In this document: positions 33,604 through 42,428 of the stretch, in pieces
Numbering within the stretch: the stretch's first letter is position 1
How the letters are laid out: each line of letters begins with the position of its first letter
DNA from: Altererythrobacter sp. C41
GTDB taxonomy: Bacteria > Pseudomonadota > Alphaproteobacteria > Sphingomonadales > Sphingomonadaceae
Length of the DNA: 64,000 nt
Reading direction: 5' to 3'
Assembly: GCF_016803135.1 (NCBI RefSeq)
Contig: NZ_JAEVFE010000002.1
Coordinates: 558,001 to 622,000, forward strand
Translations under genes and position numbers: made by a program
Notes under the pieces: generated by a model
Seen by the model: the letters and a program-made list of their open reading frames with translations, nothing else
Databases searched by the model: none
Told to the model about the DNA's origin: nothing

Positions 33604-35408
33604 CGTGCGGCCTCCGACTTGCAGACGAGGTATTCGAGCGGCGCGAGCTCCACGCGGTAGCTGCCTGGCGCAGTCGCGGCCGCGGCGCACTGGCCGTGCA
33701 GCGAGGTCCAGGCGAGCGAGCCCGTGTCCACCTGCACCTGCGCGGTGATCGGCTTGGTGCTGGTGTTGAACACGGCCAGCGTCTCACCCGGCGTGCCGGG
33801 GATACGGCGGGAGAAGGCGAAAAGACCGGGCTCGTCGCCATAAGCGCGAACGATCTGATCGCCCGAACGCAGCGCCGGATCGGAGCCGCGCACTTTCGCC
33901 ATGCCGGCTATGGCTTCGTAGAGCGGGTGACGCATGTCGAAATTCGCCTCGGCCGTCGTGGCATCGGTGCCGACGAGATCGTTGTCGTTGTAAGTCGCGA
34001 CCCGGCTCGGGAACATGTCGGCACGCGCGTCCTGATCGCCGCCATCGCCGACGAAGCCCTGTTCGTCGCCATAATAGATCACCGGCACCCCGCGCGAGAA
34101 GAACATCATCGCGTGGCCGAGGATCACGCGCTTCAGCACTTCCTCGTCGCTGGCGCCGGGATGCGCCTCGCGCACGAAGCGCGCGAAACGGCCCATGTCG
34201 TGATTGCCGAGGAAAGTCGGCAGGCGCTTCGCCGCATCGACCCCGCCTTCATAGAGCGCGTCCGCCGCGAACAGCCGGGCGAGATTGGCGGTCGGCGCGC
34301 CTTTCGCCACCACGTCGGTCACGGTCCCTTGAAACGCGAAGTCGAGCACGCTGGGAAAGCCGTCGACCCGTGTGAAGCGGGCCAGCGCTCCGGGATCGCC
34401 GTCGTAGACTTCCCCGAAAATATGGAAGTTGGGAATGCCGCGTGCCTCCGCGCGCTCCAGCATAGCGGGTACGAAGGCCTGCCAGAATTCCGGGTTCACG
34501 TGCCGCGCGGTGTCGATGCGGAAGCCGTCGATGCCGAAATCGTCGATCCAGGTGCCGAAGATGTCGATGAAGCCCTGCACGACGCGCGGGTTTTCGGTGA
34601 AGAGATCGTCCAGCCCCGCGAAGTCGCCGAAGGTCGAACTTTCGCCGCTGAACGTCGTGTCGCCGCGGTTGTGGTAATAGATCGGGTCGTTGAGCCAGGC
34701 GGGGACCTTCACGTCCTCCTCGTCCGTGGGCACGTAGGGTGTGTAGGCGTAATCGGCGCTGGCGAGCCTGGCAAAATTCTCCGCCGTCTGGTCCTCGACG
34801 CCCGCGAAGCCCTGGTTGATCGGTTGGCCCTCGGCGTCGCCGCGCGTCGAATAGGGATAGTCCGCATGGCTGCGATAGGCGCAGTCGTTCTGCGGACATT
34901 CCCGGTACTTGATGACGTCGGCGGTGTGGTTGGTGATGATGTCGAGGTAGACCTTCATGCCCCGGGCATGGGCCGCGTCGACGAACCGCTTCATGTCCTC
35001 GCGCGTGCCGAAATGCGGGTCGACCTGCGTGAAATCGGTGATCCAGTAGCCGTGGTAGCCGGAGGATTCGTTGCCGGGTGAGCCCTGGACCGGCTTGTTC
35101 TTGTAGATCGGGCCGAGCCAGATGGCCGTCGCGCCGAGCGACTGGATGTAGTCCAGCCGCTCCGTCAGCCCGGCGAGATCGCCGCCGTGGTAGAAGCCCT
35201 TGTGAGCCGGGTCGAAACCGTGGTCGAGCCGTCCGCCGGCAATGCCGCCGCGGTCGTTCGTTTCATCGCCGTTTGCGAAGCGATCGGGCAGGACGAAGTA
35301 GACGACTTCCTCTTCGGGAGCGCGGTCGCGAAAAGGCTCGGCCGCCAGGGGTGACGCGGCGAGCGCCGCCAGTCCGGCGCTGAACATCAGCCTCTGAATC
35401 GACCCCAT
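33600..35408 (-). CDS. Secreted GH13 alpha-amylase/neopullulanase-like enzyme
   Basis: 602 residues: signal peptide (AASPLAAE, cleavage about 23), then a GH13 catalytic domain with region I DIITNH (156-161), nucleophile Asp299 (GFRIDTARH), acid Glu333 (FGEVYDG), NHD at 402-404 and a C-terminal beta domain. ATG 35408 is chosen because it begins the signal peptide and follows GGAGAGGG; the frame is open another 30 codons upstream without a signal. First gene of a two-gene operon with the alpha-glucosidase. Likely periplasmic cleavage of maltodextrins imported by the neighbouring TonB receptor. Confidence 0.9.
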   Translation of the reverse strand: MGSIQRLMFSAGLAALAASPLAAEPFRDRAPEEEVVYFVLPDRFANGDETNDRGGIAGGRLDHGFDPAHKGFYHGGDLAGLTERLDYIQSLGATAIWLGPIYKNKPVQGSPGNESSGYHGYWITDFTQVDPHFGTREDMKRFVDAAHARGMKVYLDIITNHTADVIKYRECPQNDCAYRSHADYPYSTRGDAEGQPINQGFAGVEDQTAENFARLASADYAYTPYVPTDEEDVKVPAWLNDPIYYHNRGDTTFSGESSTFGDFAGLDDLFTENPRVVQGFIDIFGTWIDDFGIDGFRIDTARHVNPEFWQAFVPAMLERAEARGIPNFHIFGEVYDGDPGALARFTRVDGFPSVLDFAFQGTVTDVVAKGAPTANLARLFAADALYEGGVDAAKRLPTFLGNHDMGRFARFVREAHPGASDEEVLKRVILGHAMMFFSRGVPVIYYGDEQGFVGDGGDQDARADMFPSRVATYNDNDLVGTDATTAEANFDMRHPLYEAIAGMAKVRGSDPALRSGDQIVRAYGDEPGLFAFSRRIPGTPGETLAVFNTSTKPITAQVQVDTGSLAWTSLHGQCAAAATAPGSYRVELAPLEYLVCKSEAAR

Positions 35409-35464
35409 TTTTCGCCCTCTCCATCGTCCGTGCATGTTGCCTAAAGGGAACAACATCTCTCTTT

Positions 35465-35478
35465 TGCAAATGTTTGCA
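35465..35478 (-). promoter_or_regulatory. LacI-type operator before the alpha-amylase
   Basis: TGCAAATGTTTGCA: 6-bp arms TGCAAA and TTTGCA around TG, located 57 bp upstream of the amylase start. It shares the TTTGCA half-site with the sites at 30867-30891, 30930-30940 and 35622-35643. Confidence 0.6.
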
Positions 35479-35621
35479 GAGCCGGGGCGGCGCGTCAAGC
35501 ATCTCGTTGGGCGCTTCCGAAATTTTCATAAATAGATGATATTAAGTGAAAATTTCTTACTCGGCTTTCGCAGATATACGCCGTCATGCAGCACGCGGAA
35601 ATTTTTGACTTGCGCCGATGT

Positions 35622-35643
35622 CACAAATTTGCACTAATTTGTG
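35622..35643 (+). promoter_or_regulatory. Inverted repeat before the TonB receptor
   Basis: Arms CACAAATT (35622-35629) and AATTTGTG (35636-35643) flank TGCACT, with a TTTGCA in the middle. Probably a LacI-family operator for the receptor transcript, 185 bp upstream of its start. Confidence 0.55.
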
Positions 35644-35827
35644 AAACCGGAACGCGCGCAAAAACGAGTGCGCGGTTCCGGATGTAAGAAAAGCCCGGCC
35701 GGAAGCGGGCATTGGAGACGAGGCAGCCCATTTCTCACCCTTGTGCGCCGGTTCGGCGCGGAGTGGCCGTCTGGAGGCAAAGACCGCGCGGGTGGGGTGC
35801 CCGGCCGGTATTGGAGGGGTAGGTAAA

Positions 35828-38581
35828 ATGACGAATTTCATCGACATGCGGAAGCTGTTGCTGGGCGGCACGGCCATGTTCGCCTTGGCAGCCGGTGCCG
35901 CTCCGGCTTTCGCGCAGGATCAAGCTGCCGCCGAGCAGCAGGGCGAGCAGGCCGACGAGCAGGCCGCAGGTGATGTCATCGTCGTCTCCGGCTATCGGGC
36001 CGCGCTGGCCGAATCGATCGAGACCAAGCGCGAGATGGACGTCATCGTCGAATCGATCTCCGCGGAGGACATCGGCAAGCTCCCCGACAACAGCATCGCC
36101 GAGGCCATCGCCCGCCTTCCGGGCCTCACCGCGCAGCGCATCGACGGCCGCGCTCAGGCGATCAGCATTCGCGGCCTTGCGCCGGACTTCTCGACCACAC
36201 TGCTCAACGGGCGGGAACAGGTCACGACCGGAGACAACCGCGGCATCGAATTCGATCAGTACCCGTCCGAGCTGATCGGGCGCGTCGACGTCTACAAGAC
36301 CCCCCATTCCGGCCTGATCGGACAGGGCCTGTCGGGCACGGTCGACCTGCGCACCATCCGCCCGCTCGAATACGGGCGGCGAGCGCTCAGCGTCAGCGCG
36401 CGGGGCGAGAAGGTTTCGCTGGGTGAGCTGAATTCCGGCTCCACCGACACCGGCTATCGCGTCAGCGGGACCTATATCGACCAATTCGCCAACGATACGA
36501 TCGGCGTCATGCTTGGCGCCGCCCACATGGTCTCGCCGAGCCAGATCGAGCGTTACAACAGCTGGGGCTATCCGACCGTCAGCGACGGCGGTCCGCTCGT
36601 CATCGGGGGCTCCAAGCCCTACGTGCAATCGAACGAGCTCACCCGCACGGGCGTGATCGGCTCGATCGAATTCCAGCCGAGCAGCAACTTCAACACGCGC
36701 ATCGATGCGTACTACTCGAAGTTCAAGGACGATCAGATCCTGCGCGGGATCGAGCTTCCGCTCCTCTGGGGCGGCCTCGCGCTGCAGCCGGGCTATACGG
36801 TCGAGGACGGTCTGGTCACCCAAGGCACCTTCGCCGGCGCCAAAGGCATCGTCCGCAACGATGCGAACAGGCGCGACTCCGATCTCTACTCGCTCGGCTG
36901 GAGCGCGGAATACGAAACCGGCCGGTGGACACTGGTCGGAGACGTCAGCTACTCGCGCGTCGACCGCAAGGACACGATCGTGGAAAGCTACGCCGGCACG
37001 TCGCGCGGTGCCGGTAGCGGTCCGTACGACACGATCGGCTTCACCTTCGACCCCGAGGGCTTCTACCGGTTCGATACGGATCTCGACTACAGCGATCCCG
37101 GCCTGATCCAGCTCACCAGCCCGCAAGGCTGGGGCGCCGACATCGTTCCCGGCGGCCAGGACGGCTACCTCAACATGCCGAGCATCAAGGACGAGATCAC
37201 CGCCTTCCGCGGCAGCGCCAATTACGCACTCGGCGGCGGCATCGACAGCATCGAGGTCGGCGCCAACTTCACGATGCGCTCCAAGAGCTACACGCCCGAC
37301 GAGTTCTTCCTGAGCCTTGCGGCCAACGTCGCCGATCCGGATCACAACACCAGCGTTCCCATCCCGCAGGATGCGCTGCTCGATCCGACCGAGCTCGCCT
37401 ATCTCGGCATTCCGGGAATGGTCGCCTACGACCCGATCAAGCTGATCGACAGCGGCATCTACGACCTGATCCGCAACACCAACAACGACGTCGGCGTCAA
37501 AGGCTGGTCGGTCAACGAGGACGTGCTGACGGGCTGGGTGAAGGCGAACATCGACCAGCCGGTCGGCGATAACGGCTCGCTTACCGGCAATATCGGGCTG
37601 CAGGTCGTCTACACCGACCAGAGCTCGGAAGGTTTCGCGAACGGCAACATCGCGGTGAACGAAGGCTCGAAGTACACCGAGCTCCTGCCGAGCATGAACC
37701 TCTCGTTCCGCTTCGACGATTCGAACGTGCTCCGCTTCGGCCTCGCCCGTACCCTCGCGCGGCCGCGGATGGAGCAGATGAAGGCCTCGTTCAACTTCGG
37801 CACGAACGACGCGTTCTACAACTCGACCGACCCGACCAACTCTTTCTTCAGCGGCGGCGGCGGCAACCCCAATGTGCGGCCGTGGATCGCGGATTCGGTC
37901 GACGTCTCGTACGAGCACTATTTCAGCCCCGAGGCCTATGTCGCCGTGGCGGGCTTCTACAAGTACCTCGAAACCTACATCTACAACCAGAACATCCTCT
38001 ACGACTTCACCGGCTTCGACTACACGCCGCCGCCGGGCGAAGGGCCGGAGCCGGGCACGTTCCTCGGCCGCGTGAACGCGCCGGCCAACGGATCGGGCGG
38101 CACCATCTATGGCCTCGAGCTTTCGGGGACCCTGCCGTTCAATCTGTTCACCGGGGCTCTCGACGGCTTCGGGGTGGTGGGCAGCTATTCCTATACGGAA
38201 AGCAGCATCCAGCCTGATCCGAACAACCCGTCGCAGCCGCTGCCGGGCCTGTCGAAGCACGTGGCCAACGGAACGGTCTACTTCGAGAAGAGCGGCTTCT
38301 CCGCCCGCGCCAGCGTGCGGCACCGCTCCAAGTTCCTGGCGGAAGTGGTCGGTTTCGGCGTGTCGCGTGTGAACCGCACGGCCAAGGGCGAGACGATCGT
38401 CGATGCCCAGATCGGCTACGAATTCCAGGACGGGCCGCTGGAGGGTCTCGGCATTCTGCTGCAGGGCCAGAACCTGACGGACGAACCGTTCATCACCTAT
38501 GAGAACGGCGACCTGCGCCGGGTGATCGACTATCAACGCTACGGCCGCCGCTATCTGCTCGGCCTGAGCTACAAGTTCTGA
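35828..38581 (+). CDS. TonB-dependent receptor of the alpha-glucan locus
   Basis: 917 residues: signal peptide (PAFAQ), TonB-box-like DVIVVSGYR, a plug domain (about 50-190) with LPDNSIAEAIARLPGLTAQR, and a barrel ending in GLSYKF. This plug sequence is characteristic of the large receptors that import maltodextrins and other glycans in Caulobacter and xanthomonads (MalA-type). ATG 35828 follows GGAGGGG. It lies between the amylase operon (divergent) and the MFS gene (downstream), so maltooligosaccharide import across the outer membrane is the best guess. Confidence 0.92.
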   Translation: MTNFIDMRKLLLGGTAMFALAAGAAPAFAQDQAAAEQQGEQADEQAAGDVIVVSGYRAALAESIETKREMDVIVESISAEDIGKLPDNSIAEAIARLPGLTAQRIDGRAQAISIRGLAPDFSTTLLNGREQVTTGDNRGIEFDQYPSELIGRVDVYKTPHSGLIGQGLSGTVDLRTIRPLEYGRRALSVSARGEKVSLGELNSGSTDTGYRVSGTYIDQFANDTIGVMLGAAHMVSPSQIERYNSWGYPTVSDGGPLVIGGSKPYVQSNELTRTGVIGSIEFQPSSNFNTRIDAYYSKFKDDQILRGIELPLLWGGLALQPGYTVEDGLVTQGTFAGAKGIVRNDANRRDSDLYSLGWSAEYETGRWTLVGDVSYSRVDRKDTIVESYAGTSRGAGSGPYDTIGFTFDPEGFYRFDTDLDYSDPGLIQLTSPQGWGADIVPGGQDGYLNMPSIKDEITAFRGSANYALGGGIDSIEVGANFTMRSKSYTPDEFFLSLAANVADPDHNTSVPIPQDALLDPTELAYLGIPGMVAYDPIKLIDSGIYDLIRNTNNDVGVKGWSVNEDVLTGWVKANIDQPVGDNGSLTGNIGLQVVYTDQSSEGFANGNIAVNEGSKYTELLPSMNLSFRFDDSNVLRFGLARTLARPRMEQMKASFNFGTNDAFYNSTDPTNSFFSGGGGNPNVRPWIADSVDVSYEHYFSPEAYVAVAGFYKYLETYIYNQNILYDFTGFDYTPPPGEGPEPGTFLGRVNAPANGSGGTIYGLELSGTLPFNLFTGALDGFGVVGSYSYTESSIQPDPNNPSQPLPGLSKHVANGTVYFEKSGFSARASVRHRSKFLAEVVGFGVSRVNRTAKGETIVDAQIGYEFQDGPLEGLGILLQGQNLTDEPFITYENGDLRRVIDYQRYGRRYLLGLSYKF

Positions 38582-38616
38582 CCGTGGCCTTCGCTGCGAT
38601 CTGAAGCGACTATCGG

Positions 38617-38645
38617 AAAGGGCGGTGCGAGAGCGCCGCTCTTTT
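38617..38645 (+). terminator. Hairpin with T-run after the TonB receptor
   Basis: Stem AAAGGGCGGTGC (38617-38628) pairs with GCGCCGCTCTTT (38633-38644) around GAGA, with two wobbles, followed by TTTTCC. It lies between the receptor and MFS genes, so it may reduce rather than stop transcription into the MFS gene. Confidence 0.7.
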
Positions 38646-38694
38646 CCTATGGATTGTCCGATCCGGAATGCCGGGCGGTTTTGAGGAGGCAAGG

Positions 38695-40197
38695 ATGGAC
38701 AAGCCGAAGCTCGGCTTCTGGCAGCTCTGGAATATCTCGTTCGGCTTCTTCGGAATCCAGATCGGCTTTGCGCTGCAGGGCGCCAACGTCAGCCGGATAT
38801 TCCAGACCCTCGGCGCCTCGATCGACGACCTGCCGATCCTGTGGATCGCGGGGCCGGTCACCGGCCTCCTCGTCCAGCCCGTGGTCGGCTATCTCAGCGA
38901 CCGCACCTGGACCCGGCTCGGCCGCCGCCGGCCTTATTTCCTCGCGGGGGCGATCCTCAGTACGGTCGCCCTGTTCTGGTTCCCGCATGCCGGCATGTTG
39001 TGGATGGCGGCGGGCCTTCTGTGGCTGCTCGATGCGTCGATCAATATCTCGATGGAGCCGTTCCGGGCCTTTGTGGGGGACATGCTCGGGAGAGCCCAGC
39101 GCACCGCCGGTTATGCCTTCCAGACCGTGTTCATCGGCGCCGGCGCGGTCGTCGCCTCGGTCGCGCCGATCGTCATCACGCAGTATCTTGGCGTGGCCAA
39201 CACGGCGCCCGAAGGAGTGATCCCGCCCTCGGTCCGCTACGCTTTCTACGCCGGCGGCGCGGCCCTTTTCCTCGCCGTCCTCTGGACCGTGGTTTCGACC
39301 AGGGAATATTCGCCCGACGAACTGGAGCGTCAGGGCGGCTACCAGCGCATCAGCGGCCCCGTGGGCCATGACGATCTCACCGTGCCGAAGGGCGGCGTCT
39401 GGTGGCTGCTCGCGGGCGTTCTGGTTTTCGGACTGGTGGCCTGGTTCGACCTCGACAATCCGCTTTACATTCTCGGCGGCGGCCTCGCCGCGTTCGGCCT
39501 CGCGCAGATCGTCAGCGCTGCCCGGGTCAGGCGCCGCGCGAGGGTGGGGGCGCTGTCGGAGATACTGAGCGATCTTCACTCGATGTCGCCGGTGATGAAG
39601 CGGCTTGCGCTGGTCCAGTTCTTCTCCTGGTTCGCTCTCTTCATCATGTGGATCTACGCGACGCCCGTGGTGACGCAGCACCAGTTCGGCGCGCCCGACC
39701 CGACCAGCCAGGCTTACAACGACGGGGCCGACTGGGTGGGTGTGCTGTTCGCGGTCTACAACGGCGTTGCCGCCCTCTACGCGTTCGTGCTGCCCTGGAT
39801 CGCCGCGCGCATCGGACGGCCGGCGACGCACATGGTGAACCTCGCCGCCGGCGCGGCGGGCTATCTCTCGTTCCTGTTCATCAGCGATCCGGAGCTGCTG
39901 ATCGTCTCGATGATCGGCGTCGGGATCGCCTGGGCATCGATCCTGACCATGCCCTACGCGATCCTGTGCGACGCGCTGCCGCAGAACAAGCTCGGCATCT
40001 ACATGGGGCTGTTCAACATCTTCATCGTGCTGCCGCAGCTCCTCGTCTCGACCGTCATGGGCAGCGTATCGAGCACGTTCTTTCCCGGAGCACCCGTCTG
40101 GTCGATGTCGATCGCCGCCGCGTTCATGCTGGCCGCGGCTGTCGTTGCCGCCGGTCTGCCGCGGCAGACGGAACCGCACGACGGTGTGTCGGCGTAG
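38695..40197 (+). CDS. MFS sugar transporter (SUT/maltose type)
   Basis: 500 residues with about 12 helices. Motifs IWNISFGFFGIQIGFALQ (near 11-28), YLSDRTWTRLGRRRPYF and GLFNIFIVLPQLLVS match the sugar MFS found in TonB-receptor/GH13 maltose loci of sphingomonads and xanthomonads. ATG 38695 has GAGGAGG 5 bp upstream. It would move maltose or maltooligosaccharides from periplasm to cytoplasm for the cytoplasmic alpha-glucosidase at 31966-33603. Confidence 0.88.
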   Translation: MDKPKLGFWQLWNISFGFFGIQIGFALQGANVSRIFQTLGASIDDLPILWIAGPVTGLLVQPVVGYLSDRTWTRLGRRRPYFLAGAILSTVALFWFPHAGMLWMAAGLLWLLDASINISMEPFRAFVGDMLGRAQRTAGYAFQTVFIGAGAVVASVAPIVITQYLGVANTAPEGVIPPSVRYAFYAGGAALFLAVLWTVVSTREYSPDELERQGGYQRISGPVGHDDLTVPKGGVWWLLAGVLVFGLVAWFDLDNPLYILGGGLAAFGLAQIVSAARVRRRARVGALSEILSDLHSMSPVMKRLALVQFFSWFALFIMWIYATPVVTQHQFGAPDPTSQAYNDGADWVGVLFAVYNGVAALYAFVLPWIAARIGRPATHMVNLAAGAAGYLSFLFISDPELLIVSMIGVGIAWASILTMPYAILCDALPQNKLGIYMGLFNIFIVLPQLLVSTVMGSVSSTFFPGAPVWSMSIAAAFMLAAAVVAAGLPRQTEPHDGVSA

Positions 40198-40293
40198 CCG
40201 CAGCAGCCAAGTTCGGCCGGTGACAGTTTTCCGCCGCCATCGCGACAGGGTGCACGACTGACGGCCGCAACCGCACCGGCTAGTCTTCGCCCC

Positions 40294-41421
40294 ATGTCGA
40301 CACCGCCACCGCCTTCGCCGCGCACGGCCCTCGCTGCGATTGCGGACGGGGCGGGCGCATTCGTGATCGAACCGGTCGAAGTTCGCGCGCCAGCGGCGGG
40401 CGAGGTGCGGGTGCGGCTGAAGGCGGCGGGCGTTTGCCATACCGATCATGCGTCGCTGCATTGGCCCGGCCCGCTGGTCATGGGTCACGAAGGCGCGGGC
40501 GTGATCGAGGCGGTGGGCGAGGCCGTGACCGAAATCGCGGTCGGCCAGCCGGTCCTGCTCAACTGGGCGATCCCCTGCGGGCGCTGCGCGCAATGCGCCC
40601 GCGGCAACGCGCCGCTCTGCGAACGGACGCTGGCGCGCGACGCGTCGCTGGGAACGAGTGCCGCCGGCCCCCGCCACACCCTCTGGAACGGGCGGGCGAT
40701 CGAACGCTCGTTCAACCTCGGCACCTTTGCCGAATACACGCTCGTCCGGCCCGAAGCGCTGACCCCGCTACCGTCGGATCTGCCGCTGGCGCAGGCCTGC
40801 ATTCTCGGCTGCGGCGTGATGACGGGCGTGGGATCGGCGATCAACATTGCCGAAGTGCAGCCGGGCGAGAGCGTCGCCGTGATCGGCTGCGGCGGCGTCG
40901 GTCTCAGCGTTATCCAGGGCGCGCGCCTGGCCGGCGCCGGGCGGATCATCGCGGTCGATCTCCATCAGGCGAAACTCGACCGCGCGATGGAACTCGGCGC
41001 CACCGACTGCATCGCCGCCTCGCGCGACGATGCCGACCATCGAGCGCTGATCGAGGCGGTGCTCGCCCTGACCGGAGGACGCGGTGCCGACCATGCTTTC
41101 GAGGCGACCGGGCAGGCCGCCCTTTCGTTCCTGCCGCTGCGCCTGGCCCGCGATGGCGGCAACGCGCTGCAGCTCAGCGGTTCGCACGGAGAGGTCACGG
41201 TTCCCATGCCGTGGTTCCAGTGGAACAAGCGCTATCTCACGCCGCTCTACGGAGGTTGCATTCCGGACCGCGATTTCCCGCGGTTGATCGACTGGGCACT
41301 GTCCGGAGCGCTAGAGCTCGCATCGATGGTCGATGCCACCTATCGCCTAGACGAGCTGGGAGCGGCGCTGGACGATATGCTCGCCGGCCGAACCACGAAG
41401 GGAGTCGTGCTGTTTGACTGA
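40294..41421 (+). CDS. Zinc-dependent alcohol dehydrogenase (class III-like)
   Basis: 375 residues: catalytic zinc ligands Cys48 (GVCHTD) and His65/Glu66 (GHEGAG) with the third in CILGCGV; structural zinc cysteines 95, 98, 101 and 109; NAD-binding GCGGVG. General shape matches S-(hydroxymethyl)glutathione/aryl-alcohol dehydrogenases. ATG 40294. The next gene, an esterase, starts inside its last codons, so the pair is co-translated. A formaldehyde-type role (FrmA/FrmB analogy) is possible, but the esterase does not look close to FrmB. Confidence 0.87.
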   Translation: MSTPPPPSPRTALAAIADGAGAFVIEPVEVRAPAAGEVRVRLKAAGVCHTDHASLHWPGPLVMGHEGAGVIEAVGEAVTEIAVGQPVLLNWAIPCGRCAQCARGNAPLCERTLARDASLGTSAAGPRHTLWNGRAIERSFNLGTFAEYTLVRPEALTPLPSDLPLAQACILGCGVMTGVGSAINIAEVQPGESVAVIGCGGVGLSVIQGARLAGAGRIIAVDLHQAKLDRAMELGATDCIAASRDDADHRALIEAVLALTGGRGADHAFEATGQAALSFLPLRLARDGGNALQLSGSHGEVTVPMPWFQWNKRYLTPLYGGCIPDRDFPRLIDWALSGALELASMVDATYRLDELGAALDDMLAGRTTKGVVLFD

Positions 41422-42238
41422 GCGGCCGGTTTTTCGAACGATCGAGTGTTCCGATCCCGCCCTGACGGAGCCGGGCCTCACCTTCACGACCGTCTCCAGT
41501 CCGGCGCTCGGGCATCGCGCGGACGTCACCTTCTACGCGCCGCCCGGCTCGGAGGACGCAGCGGATCTGCCGATCGTCCTCCTGCTCCACGGCGTCTACG
41601 GCTCGCACTGGGCATGGGCGTTCAAGGGCGCGGCGCATCGCACCCTGGCGGAGCTGGTCGCCGCCGGGGACGTGCCGCCGATGGTGCTCGCCATGCCTTC
41701 CGACGGCCTGTGGCGCGACGGATCGGGCTATGTCCCGCACCGCGGCCGGGATTTCGAGCACTGGATAGTGGACGAGGTTCCGCTGGTCGCCCGACTGGCG
41801 GTGCCCGCCTGCGGCGAAAACTCGCCGCTGCTGATCGCAGGGCTCAGCATGGGCGGCTTCGCGGCGCTTCGCCTTCTCGGTAAGTATCCCGATCGCTTCC
41901 GCGCCGCGTCGGCGCATTCCGCGATCACCGAGGTCAGCCAGCTCGACGCTCTCGTAACGCCCGGATCGCGCCGGGACTGGAGCACGGCCGCGGCGGACAC
42001 CAGCGTTCTCGCCGCCCTTCGCAGCGCGTCGGCACCGCTGCCGCCATTCCGCTTCGACTGCGGGCGGGACGACGATCTCCTCGCTGCCAATCGCGCCCTG
42101 CACGAGGCGCTGGATGTTGCCGGCATCGCGCACGACTACGCCGAGCACGAAGGCGGCCACGACTGGCCCTACTGGCGCCGCCATCTGGCGGACACGCTGC
42201 TGTTCTTCGGCGAGGTGCTTCGCGGGTCGAAAGCCTGA
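41414..42238 (+). CDS. Putative esterase (alpha/beta hydrolase)
   Basis: 274 residues of the putative-esterase (PF00756-like) family: oxyanion-region VLLLHGVYGSHWAWAF near the start, nucleophile elbow GLSMGG, Asp in DCGRDDD and His in EGGHDW. The probable start is TTG 41414, overlapping the alcohol dehydrogenase stop, because no ATG or GTG gives an intact N-terminal strand. No signal peptide, so cytoplasmic. Substrate unknown. Confidence 0.8.
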   Translation: MTERPVFRTIECSDPALTEPGLTFTTVSSPALGHRADVTFYAPPGSEDAADLPIVLLLHGVYGSHWAWAFKGAAHRTLAELVAAGDVPPMVLAMPSDGLWRDGSGYVPHRGRDFEHWIVDEVPLVARLAVPACGENSPLLIAGLSMGGFAALRLLGKYPDRFRAASAHSAITEVSQLDALVTPGSRRDWSTAAADTSVLAALRSASAPLPPFRFDCGRDDDLLAANRALHEALDVAGIAHDYAEHEGGHDWPYWRRHLADTLLFFGEVLRGSKA

Positions 42239-42253
42239 CGCGGCAGGCGCTCG

Positions 42254-42428
42254 TCACCGTCGTTTCGGCGAGACACCGACCCCAGCGCTCAGAAACCATT
42301 GCCGATCCGCGCGCTTGCGGCGCTGAACGATCTTCTCGTGCAGTTCGAACATGCCGGGCAGCGGGTCGGTACCCGGATGCGCACCGTGATCGAAGCGCAT
42401 GTAGGCCTCCCCGTCGCCGTAACGGGCC
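42254..42428 (-). other. Displaced C-terminal tail of the carboxylesterase
   Basis: In the frame one base off the gene at 42289-43881, this stretch encodes RYGDGEAYMRFD..., then LHEKIVQRRKRADRQWF and a stop at 42254. It aligns with the end of the paralogue at 50245 (GTGEAYMVFD, LYEETVCRRRAAGDQQW). The normal 3' end of the gene is therefore present but out of frame, with the shift near 42419-42430. Confidence 0.8.

Larger units (their letters stand above)
35409..35827. other. Divergent promoter region, amylase operon and TonB receptor
   Basis: About 420 bp, with no supported gene. It contains an inverted repeat ATGTTG...CAACAT (35434-35456), two LacI-type sites (35465-35478, 35622-35643), an AT-rich core (about 35515-35580) and a GC-rich hairpin GCCCG...CGGGC near 35692-35710 that falls in the receptor leader. 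Its organisation suggests coordinated control of both transcripts. Confidence 0.6.

Noticed and set aside
40294-42238. frmA-frmB (glutathione-dependent formaldehyde detoxification)
   Set aside because: The pairing fits, but the esterase lacks close FrmB-like sequence and the dehydrogenase is only class III-like. It is left as a possibility in the feature notes.
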